Shown piece after piece: positions 1-6,331 of a stretch of 6,331 nt of DNA. The notes under the pieces are model-generated. The model did not search any database and was not told the DNA's origin. It worked only from the letters and a program-made list of their open reading frames with translations. The first letter of the stretch is position 1. Every line of letters begins with the position of its first letter. The stretch covers positions 21,839 through 28,169 of the forward strand of contig NZ_MOMC01000019.1 in the NCBI RefSeq assembly GCF_001983105.1. Reading direction: 5' to 3'. Both the position numbers and the translations under genes were made by a program. The stretch is from Pseudofrankia asymbiotica (GTDB taxonomy: Bacteria > Actinomycetota > Actinomycetes > Frankiales > Frankiaceae).

Positions 1-1266
<1,266 letters not shown>

Positions 1267-1269
1267 GCG

Positions 1270-2604
1270 TTACTCCCGGCTCTCGGACGGCGGATAGACC
1301 GACCCGAGGGGCCGCAGCCCGGGCCGCGGGGCAGGCCGGGCGGCGGGGCTGGGGCCGCCGGGGCGGGTCGCGGTGAGCACGGTCTGGCCGGCCAGCGGCG
1401 TGTAGGTCGGCCCGGGTGTCAGCCCGGCGCCGCGCGCCCAGCCGTACAGGTCCGCGGCCCGGAACGCGCCCTGGCCGCCGGTGGTCGCCAGGATCGTCAG
1501 CGCCATGAGCGTCTCGGTGGTGGCCGCGGGCGACGGCACGTCGGGGCGCGGATAGTCGGCGACGACGAGGGTCCCACCGGGCCGCAGCGCGGCGGCGGCG
1601 CGGGCGACGAGGCGGCGGGCGGCGGTGCGCGGCTCGGTCCGCAGCACGTGGCCGAGGATGACGACGTCCGCGCCCCCCGCCGGTAGCTCCACCCGGTGGA
1701 AGCTGCCCGCGACGACGTCCAGCCGGTCGCCGGCGGGGTCCGCGGCCGCCGCCTCACGCGTGACGTGGACGACCTCGGGCAGCTCGACGGCGAGCCCGCG
1801 GGCGTCCGGCCAGGCCCCCAGGAACGCCAGCGCCCATGGGGCCGCGCCGGCGCCCAGGTCGACGACCAGCGCCTGATGACCGCTCGGGGCCGCGAGCTCG
1901 CGCGCGACGGCGGCGGCCACACCCCGCTGGAGCGGCGCCGTGGCGCGCGCGAGGTTCGGGTAGAAGGCGCCGGGGTCGTCCTCCACCCGGGCGCTCGGGG
2001 CGCCGCGGCGCAGCGTCTCGGCGAGCTCCGGCCACCGCTCGTGCGGGCCGGGCGCCTCCCGGACCAGCCTCGCCATCGAGCGCTGGCCGTCCCGGAGCAG
2101 GTAGTTCGCGGCGACGAGGCCCAGGTTGTACACGAGCCGGCCCGAGCCGGCGGCGCGGCCGGCCGGCTCGGGAGGCCCGGCCTGGCTGGGCGGCCCGGGT
2201 GGGCTGGGCGGCGGCTGGGATCCGATCGTCACTCCCGGGACCTCGGGGGCCGCGGTGAGCAGTCCCATCACGACCAGGGCGTCGGCGAGCAGCCCGGCAC
2301 GGTGGATGTCGACGCCGACCGCCTCGGCCAGCGCCGCCGCGTCGAGCGGCCCGGACGCCAGCGCCTCGAACAGGCCCAGGTCCAGCGCGGCGACGAGCGC
2401 CCAGTACCGCCGGAAGCCATGGATGATCTCCCAGACGGGCGCCGGGGTCGGCGGCATCCCGGGAGGGAGCATCGCCGGAGGCTGCGTCGCCGGAGGCTGT
2501 GCCGCCTGAGGGAGCGGGCTCGGCCACCGCCCTGACGGGGGGTTGGGGGCGGCCGAGCCCGCGTTCTGGGGGGTGGGCACGGGAGTGGAGGAAGGATTCG
2601 TCAC
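1270..2604 (-). CDS. SAM-dependent O-methyltransferase, family 2 type, with proline-rich insertions
   Basis: This 444-residue protein resembles the O-methyltransferase family 2 group (plant COMT and bacterial hydroxyneurosporene methyltransferase-like enzymes). Residues 57-128 look like the N-terminal winged-helix dimerisation domain ([20 protein letters not shown], then [12 protein letters not shown]). The SAM domain follows: motif [10 protein letters not shown] at 249-257, acidic E274 in the AVELPEVV strand, [22 protein letters not shown] at 300-321, and [13 protein letters not shown] after it. The GTG start is chosen because it overlaps the upstream stop (GTGA), implying translational coupling; the only SD-like AAGG is 2 nt away, too close to help. 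ATG at 2472 (M45) is an alternative that would skip much of the Pro/Gln/Ala-rich leader. A second Pro/Gly-rich stretch (about 129-155) interrupts the winged-helix region. R322 sits where the family usually has its catalytic His, so the acceptor and even the reaction type are uncertain. Confidence 0.85.
   Translation of the reverse strand: MTNPSSTPVPTPQNAGSAAPNPPSGRWPSPLPQAAQPPATQPPAMLPPGMPPTPAPVWEIIHGFRRYWALVAALDLGLFEALASGPLDAAALAEAVGVDIHRAGLLADALVVMGLLTAAPEVPGVTIGSQPPPSPPGPPSQAGPPEPAGRAAGSGRLVYNLGLVAANYLLRDGQRSMARLVREAPGPHERWPELAETLRRGAPSARVEDDPGAFYPNLARATAPLQRGVAAAVARELAAPSGHQALVVDLGAGAAPWALAFLGAWPDARGLAVELPEVVHVTREAAAADPAGDRLDVVAGSFHRVELPAGGADVVILGHVLRTEPRTAARRLVARAAAALRPGGTLVVADYPRPDVPSPAATTETLMALTILATTGGQGAFRAADLYGWARGAGLTPGPTYTPLAGQTVLTATRPGGPSPAARPAPRPGLRPLGSVYPPSESRE
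2601..2604 (-). promoter_or_regulatory. GTGA stop-start overlap (translational coupling)
   Basis: The methyltransferase GTG start (2604-2602) shares bases with the TGA stop of the oxidoreductase (2603-2601). There is no well-spaced Shine-Dalgarno sequence for this GTG, so re-initiation by the terminating ribosome is the likely way it is translated. Confidence 0.65.
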
Positions 2605-3644
2605 GGCCTTAGGAGTACCTTGCCGATCGCCCGACGTTCCTCCAGTCGGGTCTGCGCGGCGGCCGCCTCGGTGAGTGGGAACTCCGCGTCGACCGGCGTG
2701 ACGAGGCCGCCGCGCCAGTAGCGCTCCAGCACCTCGGCGAACTCGCGCGCCGAGTACGGGTCGGAGCCGAGGAAGCGCAGGCCGAAATGGAAGGCGTATT
2801 CCAGCGGGATCGTCACCTCGGGTCCCGTGGTGTCGCCGACGAACACAAGCCGGCCGCGCGGTGCGAGGCTGAGGATCGACGCCGGCCAGGTCGCGGGGCC
2901 GACGTGGTCGAGCACCATCTCGACGCCACGCCCGCCGGTCACCTCCCTCACAGCGCAGGCGACCTTCTCGGTCGGCGTGCCCGCGCCGGCGAGCACCAGG
3001 TGGTCGGCACCGATGGAACCCGCGAACGCGAGCTTGTCCTCGCTGGACGCGGTGGCGATGACGGTGGCGCCGAGCTGCTTGGCGAGCTGGATCGCCGCGA
3101 GGCTCACGCCGCTGGCGGCGGCGTGGATGAGCACGCACTCGCCCGCGATGAGCCCGCCGGTGGCGCTGACGGCGTGCCAGGCGGTGGCCCAGATCGTCGG
3201 GACCAGCGCCGCCTCCTCCAGCGGCACATGGCCGGGAACGGGGTAGGTGCCGCGGGCCGGGACCTTGACGTACTCGGCGTAGCCACCGGGAGCGGTCGCG
3301 CCGACGATCGTGGTCGCGGGACAGTAGCCGTCGTCGCCGGCGAGGCAGGCCGGGCACTCCCAGCACGGCACCGCCGGGTTGACGACGACCCGGTCGCCGA
3401 CGGCGACGGTCACGACGTCCCTGCCGACAGCGGCGACGGTGCCGGCGACATCCATGCCGGCGACATGGGGCAGGGTGAATCCGGGAATCTTGGCCGGGCC
3501 GCGGCGCCGCATGACGTCGAGGTGGTTCAGGCCGCACGCGGCGACCTGGACGACGACCTCGCCGGGGCCGGGCGCCGGGTCGGGAAGCGACTCGACGGCG
3601 AGCACCTCGACGCCGCCGAACCCGTTCTGTACGACCGCTCGCAC
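2601..3644 (-). CDS. Zinc-binding MDR oxidoreductase (alcohol dehydrogenase/quinone reductase-like)
   Basis: This is a 347-residue NAD(P)H-dependent medium-chain dehydrogenase/reductase. The GroES-like catalytic domain has AACGLNHLD with C37, LPHVAGMDVAG (60-68 region), GDRVVVNP at 83-90 and a structural-zinc lobe C94-x2-C97-x2-C100-x7-C108. The Rossmann domain has GECVLIHAAASGVSLAAIQLAK (168-189) followed by ATASSEDK; a Ser-Ser end to the second strand favours NADP(H), which is inference. The C-terminus, IGKVLLRP, is typical. GTG 3644 is chosen because GGGAGG (3655-3650) lies 5 nt upstream and the family's first strand (VRAVVQNGFGG) begins exactly there; the frame stays open to 3902 but the extra residues are Arg/Ala-rich noise. 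The catalytic-zinc GHE motif is replaced by GMD (M64, D65). It is the first gene of the operon and its stop overlaps the methyltransferase start by 4 nt. Confidence 0.9.
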   Translation of the reverse strand: MRAVVQNGFGGVEVLAVESLPDPAPGPGEVVVQVAACGLNHLDVMRRRGPAKIPGFTLPHVAGMDVAGTVAAVGRDVVTVAVGDRVVVNPAVPCWECPACLAGDDGYCPATTIVGATAPGGYAEYVKVPARGTYPVPGHVPLEEAALVPTIWATAWHAVSATGGLIAGECVLIHAAASGVSLAAIQLAKQLGATVIATASSEDKLAFAGSIGADHLVLAGAGTPTEKVACAVREVTGGRGVEMVLDHVGPATWPASILSLAPRGRLVFVGDTTGPEVTIPLEYAFHFGLRFLGSDPYSAREFAEVLERYWRGGLVTPVDAEFPLTEAAAAQTRLEERRAIGKVLLRP

Positions 3645-3649
3645 GCCAG

Positions 3650-3655
3650 CCTCCC
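3650..3655 (-). promoter_or_regulatory. Ribosome binding site of the oxidoreductase
   Basis: GGGAGG on the minus strand is separated by 5 nt from GTG 3644-3642. It decides the start of the oxidoreductase and rejects the upstream extension of the same open frame. Confidence 0.75.
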
Positions 3656-4020
3656 GCCGTCGAGTGATGCACCGGGCCAAGCCACACCGAGCCAGGCCAG
3701 ATCGGGCCGCGGGCACGCGGCGACGCGGCCTATGGCGCCCCTGGTCACGCCTCGCCGCGGCCTGGTGAGACAGCCACCGCCAGCGCTCCCGAGCGGCGCC
3801 CGCGGGCTCGGCGGGGAACGTCTCGGGCCCGGGGACGCCAGGCGTTGGCGACAGCTGAGAACGTAGGCCGCCGGCGCCGCCCGGCCGATGTGCCCGGCGC
3901 ACAAACGCGCCCGGCGTCCGCTGAGCCAGATGGGCGCTGGCCGCCGCCGACGGCGAGGTCGCGTAGCACGCCCGAAACGCGCCGGCCGGAGCTCGCCCAC
4001 CGGGAGCCCCGGCAACGACA

Positions 4021-4053
4021 AGGCCCGGCGCGTCACGGGGACGCGCCGGGCCT
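4021..4053 (-). terminator. Rho-independent-type hairpin, perfect 13-bp stem
   Basis: Arm 4021-4033 (aggcccggcgcgt) is exactly complementary to 4041-4053 (acgcgccgggcct), with a 7-nt loop. Read on the minus strand the stem is followed by TTGTCGTTG, a short interrupted T-run, which fits termination of the gene ending at 4181. Actinobacterial terminators often have poor T-tracts. Bidirectional function cannot be excluded, but no plus-strand gene approaches from the left. Confidence 0.75.
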
Positions 4054-4108
4054 CATATCTCGGGGGGTGCTTGCCGAGCCGGCCTCCGCCGGCCGCGCTG
4101 GGCCGGAT

Positions 4109-4150
4109 CGCGGGACCGCGGTCCGCGGGACCGCGGTCCGCGGGACGCGG
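4109..4150. repeat. Tandem 15-bp palindromic repeat in 3' region
   Basis: The 15-bp unit cgggaccgcggtccg occurs at 4111-4125 and 4126-4140, and a third partial copy starts at 4141. Each full copy contains the perfect 12-bp palindrome ggaccgcggtcc (4113-4124 and 4128-4139). The array lies just downstream of the secreted-protein stop and could fold as mRNA structure, slow 3' decay or bind a dimeric protein. None of these roles can be chosen from sequence alone. Confidence 0.8.
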
Positions 4151-4156
4151 CGATGG

Positions 4157-4176
4157 CGGCTCGGCTGGTCGAGCCG
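4157..4176 (-). repeat. Small hairpin next to the stop codon of the secreted-protein gene
   Basis: Arms cggctcg (4157-4163) and cgagccg (4170-4176) pair perfectly around a 6-nt loop, 4 nt past the TGA at 4183-4181. There is no T-run, so this is more likely an mRNA 3' structure or chance in GC-rich DNA than a terminator by itself. Confidence 0.45.
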
Positions 4177-4180
4177 GGGC

Positions 4181-5020
4181 TCAGCCGGTGACCTGCACGG
4201 GGGCGGCACCGACCGGGCTCACGCCGGCGGGCGCCGCGCCGGCACCGACCGGGACGCCGGCACCGCCGGGCCCGCCCTCGGGACCAGCACCCCCAACCGG
4301 GGCGACACCGCCCGCCGGAGCGCCACCCCCGACAGGAGCGCCACCCCCAACAGGAGCGGCCGCGGCCGCGGGTGCGGCGGCGGGAGCGGGGTCGGGCCCC
4401 GCCGCGACGGGCCCGGACTCCGCCGCCTGGGCCTCGGCCGCCGAGTCGACGGGGAGCGACTGCTCGGGGCCCGTCAGGGTGGAGTCGCTCGCGGCCGTGC
4501 CGGGCTCGGTGGCGGCCAGCGGGGTGTTGAACTTGTCGTCGGGGATGGTGAGGTTCGCCGGCGGTGAGGTGACCGTCGTGCCCTCCGACTCGACGATTCC
4601 GGTGGCGGTCGCGACGTCGGTGATGAATGACTGGTCGTAGTCACCCTGAGTCGTCACGTAGGTGGCGGTGCAGGTCTTCGACGCGCCCTTGATGAGCGGC
4701 CCGTCGGGGCAGGTGATGGGCGACAGCCCCGCGTGCGAATCCTGCACGGCCACGCCATACAGCGTCTTGTCTCCATTGTTCGTGATCAGGTAGGACAGAG
4801 TCAGCGTCTGGCCGGGACCGGTGAAGGACGCGGGCTGGGACGACGTGTCCAGGGCAAGTGGGTATGACGCCGCGTCGGCGCTCGCGGCGTCCGGGCCGAG
4901 GATGATGACCACCCCGGTCGTGGCGACGAAACCCGCGAACGCGAACGCGGCCGGCGCCGCCAGCCTCGTGGACAGAAAGGACAACCGGGCCCGCGGCCCG
5001 GACCTGCCGGCAATACGCAC
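4181..5020 (-). CDS. Secreted DUF11/DUF7507-like protein with Ala/Pro/Gly-rich tail
   Basis: This is a 279-residue exported protein of unknown role. A twin-basic N-terminus is followed by a hydrophobic stretch (about 20-42) and an AxA-type signal peptidase site near residues 46-50 (DAASADA). Residues about 54-160 read as one DUF11/DUF7507-type beta-sandwich repeat: GQTLTLSYLITNNGDKTLYGVAVQD, a CPDGPLIKGASKTC segment whose C104 and C117 probably form a disulphide, then TATYVTTQGDYDQ and VATATG. Such domains are common in bacterial surface proteins, usually in tandem; here there is only one. From about residue 166 the chain is low-complexity Ala/Pro/Gly, including two exact APVGGG repeats. There is no LPxTG motif or C-terminal membrane segment, so it is probably released or loosely wall-bound. 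The GTG start has GAGGAG (5031-5026) 5 nt upstream. It appears monocistronic, with structured DNA downstream and an AT-rich control island upstream. Confidence 0.85.
   Translation of the reverse strand: MRIAGRSGPRARLSFLSTRLAAPAAFAFAGFVATTGVVIILGPDAASADAASYPLALDTSSQPASFTGPGQTLTLSYLITNNGDKTLYGVAVQDSHAGLSPITCPDGPLIKGASKTCTATYVTTQGDYDQSFITDVATATGIVESEGTTVTSPPANLTIPDDKFNTPLAATEPGTAASDSTLTGPEQSLPVDSAAEAQAAESGPVAAGPDPAPAAAPAAAAAPVGGGAPVGGGAPAGGVAPVGGAGPEGGPGGAGVPVGAGAAPAGVSPVGAAPVQVTG
4317..4358 (-). repeat. 18-bp coding repeat encoding APVGGG
   Basis: Two 18-bp copies (4317-4334 and 4335-4352) differ at one base (gaca versus aaca), and a 6-bp partial third copy follows. They encode the two APVGGG hexapeptides in the disordered tail of the secreted protein. 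Degenerate APxGG-like units flank them, so the tail probably grew by local duplication. Confidence 0.8.
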
Positions 5021-5114
5021 TACAGCTCCTCGAACTCCAAGCCCGGCGCACCGGCGAGATGTCTCGTCGGGGCGTACGGCGGGACGCAGTCGGCAATACT
5101 CTCCGCACCCAAGA

Positions 5115-5147
5115 GTTACACAACGTAATCAGTTAGCTACATAACGT
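5115..5147 (-). promoter_or_regulatory. Paired 12-bp direct boxes, 21 bp apart, in an AT-rich island
   Basis: On the plus strand gttacacaacgt (5115-5126) and gctacataacgt (5136-5147) agree at 10 of 12 positions, with starts 21 bp apart, which is two helical turns. Between them lies the loosely palindromic taatcagtta. The island is about 37% GC by my count over 5111-5151, in a window above 70%. It lies about 95-130 bp upstream of the secreted-protein start. TTATGT and TGTAAC, separated by 18 bp on the minus strand, could be weak -35/-10 elements overlapping the boxes. An operator or activator site for a same-face-binding regulator is the natural reading; the regulator is unknown. Confidence 0.5.
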
Positions 5148-5154
5148 CGATCGG

Positions 5155-5227
5155 CGTGTCGGCGCCCAGGGCGGAAGGTCGCTGGCGCGACCGTCGCCGG
5201 GCGCCGTGTCGGGCGCCCAGGGCGCCC
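5155..5227. repeat. Direct repeat with nested palindromes
   Basis: The segment cgtgtcggcgcccagggcg (5155-5173) recurs at 5205-5224 with one inserted G, 50 bp away. The second copy runs into gggcgccc-a-gggcgccc (5211-5227), two adjacent copies of a self-complementary octamer. It lies 149-221 bp downstream of the L,D-transpeptidase stop. It could be a terminator region or simply a local duplication; there is no T-run to settle it. Confidence 0.6.
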
Positions 5228-5375
5228 TCCCGGCCGGTTTCGGGGCTGAGGTGTACGGCCGGGGCCGGTGCGGGGCGGGGTTCGGAGATGGGTCGCGTCG
5301 GTAGTGCGCGCTTGCGCTGTCACCAGCAGCGGCGGGGCGTCAACCGACGGGCGAGAGCGGCGAAAGGGCGGGCCG

Positions 5376-6155
5376 TCAGAGGACGGGGCTGCCGGAGATG
5401 GTGATGGGGGAGCCGGCGGGGACGGCGCGTAGGGGTGCCAGGTCGGGTAGGTGCAGGCGGACGCAGCCGTGGGAGACCTGGGCACCGTTGTCGCCGATCT
5501 CGGCGTCGGCGCCCAGCGGGCCGTGGATGCCGACGATCGCGTCTCCGGAGGAGTCCCAGTCCGTGATCGACGTCGAGTGCGCCGAGGTCACCAGGATGAA
5601 GTCGCCGTAGCCGGGCCCCGGCGGCGGGGCGAACAGGGCCAGGAAGAACTCGCCCGTCGGCGTCGGGTCGTCCGGTGTCCCGACGCCGGCCGGGGCGTCG
5701 AGCGTCACCTTCCCGTGCTCGAAGAGGCGCAGTCGCTTCGCCTGGACGTCGATCGCGATCCGGTAGGCGCTGCTGACCAGCCGCGCGTCGGTGGCGCGGA
5801 TCCACGCGGTCGAGAAATTCGGCCGCTGCGCGAGGCGGACCCGCAGCCAGCCGGGCCGGCTGTCGATCACCGGCAGTGCCGACGGCGCGCCGCGCCACGC
5901 CCCCGGCACCACGCCGTCGCGGGCATCCTCGTCGGGCGCGGTGAACCGCGGCACGTCGTGGGACAGCTGGGCGATCACCGTGACGTCGGGCGGAACCGTG
6001 ACCCCGTCGGTGGCGCCCGGCCGCGGGGTGGCGCCCGGCGCGCCGTCCAGCAGCCCTCGAGGCTGGTCGGCGCGGCCGATCACCAGGATGAGCGCCACCA
6101 GCACGCCCGCGGCCATGGACAACGCCGCCACCGCGAGCCCCAGCCTGGACCTCAT
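5376..6155 (-). CDS. Membrane-anchored L,D-transpeptidase (YkuD domain)
   Basis: This enzyme class forms 3-3 peptidoglycan cross-links or attaches proteins to stem peptides outside the membrane, using a cysteine nucleophile. The 259-residue protein has one N-terminal hydrophobic segment (7-26, after MRSR) that is probably a signal anchor; there is no lipobox. A linker and a beta-rich SH3-like region (about 56-125) precede the YkuD domain (about 130-259). Its signature is complete: H211 in GIHGPL, then S228-H229-G230-C231-V232-R233, with C231 as nucleophile. The C-terminus, GSPITISGSPVL, is typical. ATG 6155 is chosen because GGGAGG lies 5 nt upstream and the hydrophobic segment starts right after it; the frame continues to ATG 6239 and 6293, but that part is AT-richer and lacks protein character. 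The next gene downstream is a secreted protein 355 bp away, so joint transcription is doubtful. Confidence 0.92.
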   Translation of the reverse strand: MRSRLGLAVAALSMAAGVLVALILVIGRADQPRGLLDGAPGATPRPGATDGVTVPPDVTVIAQLSHDVPRFTAPDEDARDGVVPGAWRGAPSALPVIDSRPGWLRVRLAQRPNFSTAWIRATDARLVSSAYRIAIDVQAKRLRLFEHGKVTLDAPAGVGTPDDPTPTGEFFLALFAPPPGPGYGDFILVTSAHSTSITDWDSSGDAIVGIHGPLGADAEIGDNGAQVSHGCVRLHLPDLAPLRAVPAGSPITISGSPVL

Positions 6156-6160
6156 GCCCG

Positions 6161-6166
6161 CCTCCC
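6161..6166 (-). promoter_or_regulatory. Ribosome binding site of the L,D-transpeptidase
   Basis: GGGAGG on the minus strand is separated by 5 nt from ATG 6155-6153. It fixes the start and rules against the longer N-terminus in the same frame. Confidence 0.75.
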
Positions 6167-6199
6167 TCGTGGCCCGCGACTCCTCCGCGCCGCGTCGTC

Positions 6200-6240
6200 T
6201 GGTAATCATCCAAACACGTTTAGCGACGACAATGGTCATC
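6200..6240 (-). promoter_or_regulatory. AT-rich probable promoter region of the L,D-transpeptidase
   Basis: This is the only AT-rich patch upstream of the transpeptidase, 45-85 bp before its ATG. It contains the near-palindrome aaacacgttt (6212-6221). On the minus strand TTGTCG and ATGATT are 17 bp apart and could act as weak -35/-10 elements. The assignment rests on position and composition only. Confidence 0.35.
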
Positions 6241-6331
6241 CCGAGGCGGGCCAAGCGGGTCGGCCGCCACCCCGACGCAAGGCCCGGCGCCACGGGCCGG
6301 CGACAGTAACGGGAAAGGAGACGGGCGAGAC
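6241..6331. other. Window-edge segment with plus-strand Shine-Dalgarno-like sequence
   Basis: No gene is visible in this end segment. On the plus strand aaaggag (6314-6320) is a strong Shine-Dalgarno match 11 nt from the window edge, so a divergent gene may start just beyond 6331. A short inverted repeat, ggcccg/cgggcc (6281-6286 and 6293-6298), is also present. If a divergent gene exists, the AT-rich patch at 6200-6240 would be a shared control region. Confidence 0.25.

Larger units (their letters stand above)
3645..4180. other. 536-bp intergenic region: terminator structures on the right, operon leader on the left
   Basis: I see no supportable gene here; overlapping open frames on both strands give Arg/Pro/Ala-rich translations without domain character. 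The right portion (about 4021-4180) contains three inverted-repeat structures downstream of the secreted-protein gene. The left portion must contain the promoter of the three-gene operon if that operon has its own. I cannot point to a convincing -35/-10 pair, as the stretch lacks an AT-rich patch apart from a weak one near 3850-3866. Confidence 0.6.
5021..5375. other. 355-bp intergenic region between L,D-transpeptidase and secreted-protein genes
   Basis: No gene is supportable here. Reading in the direction of transcription it holds a GC-rich repeat and palindrome zone (5155-5227), then an AT-rich island (about 5111-5151), then a leader of roughly 90-100 nt to the GTG at 5020. The first part may terminate the transpeptidase transcript and the island probably drives the secreted-protein gene. 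These roles are inferred from position and base composition. Confidence 0.6.

Noticed and set aside
2605..3687. Upstream half of the 805-residue minus-strand frame that includes the methyltransferase
   Set aside because: This part overlaps the whole oxidoreductase in another frame and reads as Arg/Gly/Pro noise. The real methyltransferase begins at the GTG overlapping the oxidoreductase stop.
3645..3902. N-terminal extension of the oxidoreductase to ATG 3902
   Set aside because: The extra 86 residues are Arg/Ala-rich and unlike MDR proteins; the GTG at 3644 has an ideal ribosome binding site and begins exactly at the conserved first strand.
3745..4036. Small minus-strand open frames (74 and 169 residues) in the large intergenic region
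   Set aside because: They overlap each other in different frames, lack recognisable motifs, and one runs through the terminator stem and into the oxidoreductase gene.
4181..4358. LPxTG sortase signal or collagen-like domain in the secreted protein tail
   Set aside because: There is no LPxTG, no C-terminal hydrophobic segment or basic end, and the Gly spacing is not a regular G-x-y triplet.
3845..4640. Plus-strand frames of 240 and 250 residues
   Set aside because: They run antisense into the secreted-protein gene, are dominated by the antisense of its repetitive tail, and show no domain.
5129..5485. 118-residue minus-strand frame across the gap downstream of the L,D-transpeptidase
   Set aside because: It overlaps the YkuD active-site coding region in another frame and is Pro/Arg-rich without structure.
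6156..6293. Longer L,D-transpeptidase starting at ATG 6293 or 6239
   Set aside because: The extension crosses the AT-rich promoter-like patch and would bury the signal anchor 30-50 residues inside; ATG 6155 has a well-spaced GGGAGG.

Overview
The window is very GC-rich (by eye clearly above 70%), with strong third-position G/C codon bias and GTG starts behind GGGAGG-type ribosome binding sites. This indicates a high-GC actinobacterium. A Frankia-like or other filamentous actinomycete is a reasonable guess, but the window contains no taxonomic marker. All genes I can support lie on the minus strand; the long plus-strand frames are shadows produced by codon bias.

In transcription order (right to left) the layout is as follows. 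(1) 6155-5376: a membrane-anchored L,D-transpeptidase (YkuD) of 259 aa with an intact SHGCxR active site. (2) 5375-5021: a 355-bp gap holding a GC-rich direct repeat, then a sharp AT-rich island with two near-identical 12-bp boxes 21 bp apart, probably the control region of the next gene. (3) 5020-4181: a secreted protein of 279 aa with a signal peptide, one DUF11/DUF7507-like beta-sandwich domain and a long Ala/Pro/Gly-rich tail. (4) 4180-3645: a 536-bp gap with no gene, whose right part is full of inverted repeats ending in a perfect 13-bp hairpin, the likely terminator of the secreted-protein gene. (5) 3644-1: a tightly packed three-gene operon encoding a zinc-type MDR oxidoreductase, a family-2 SAM-dependent O-methyltransferase (GTGA overlap) and an amidohydrolase of the AtzA/TrzN/SAH-deaminase type (3-nt gap). 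The amidohydrolase is cut off by the window start.

The first two genes are envelope functions: peptidoglycan cross-linking and a secreted or wall-associated protein. The three-gene operon is probably catabolic or tailoring: a reductase/dehydrogenase, a methyltransferase and a metal-dependent hydrolase or deaminase produced together in a fixed order. Its substrate cannot be read from the sequence. By-eye motif alignment suggests that each of the three enzymes departs from the textbook active site of its family: GMD in place of GHE in the MDR protein, Arg at the usual catalytic His of the methyltransferase, and Pro at the HxxE glutamate of the amidohydrolase. The operon is therefore the best candidate here for undescribed chemistry. 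The amidohydrolase also begins with a coding minisatellite of eleven 9-bp units.
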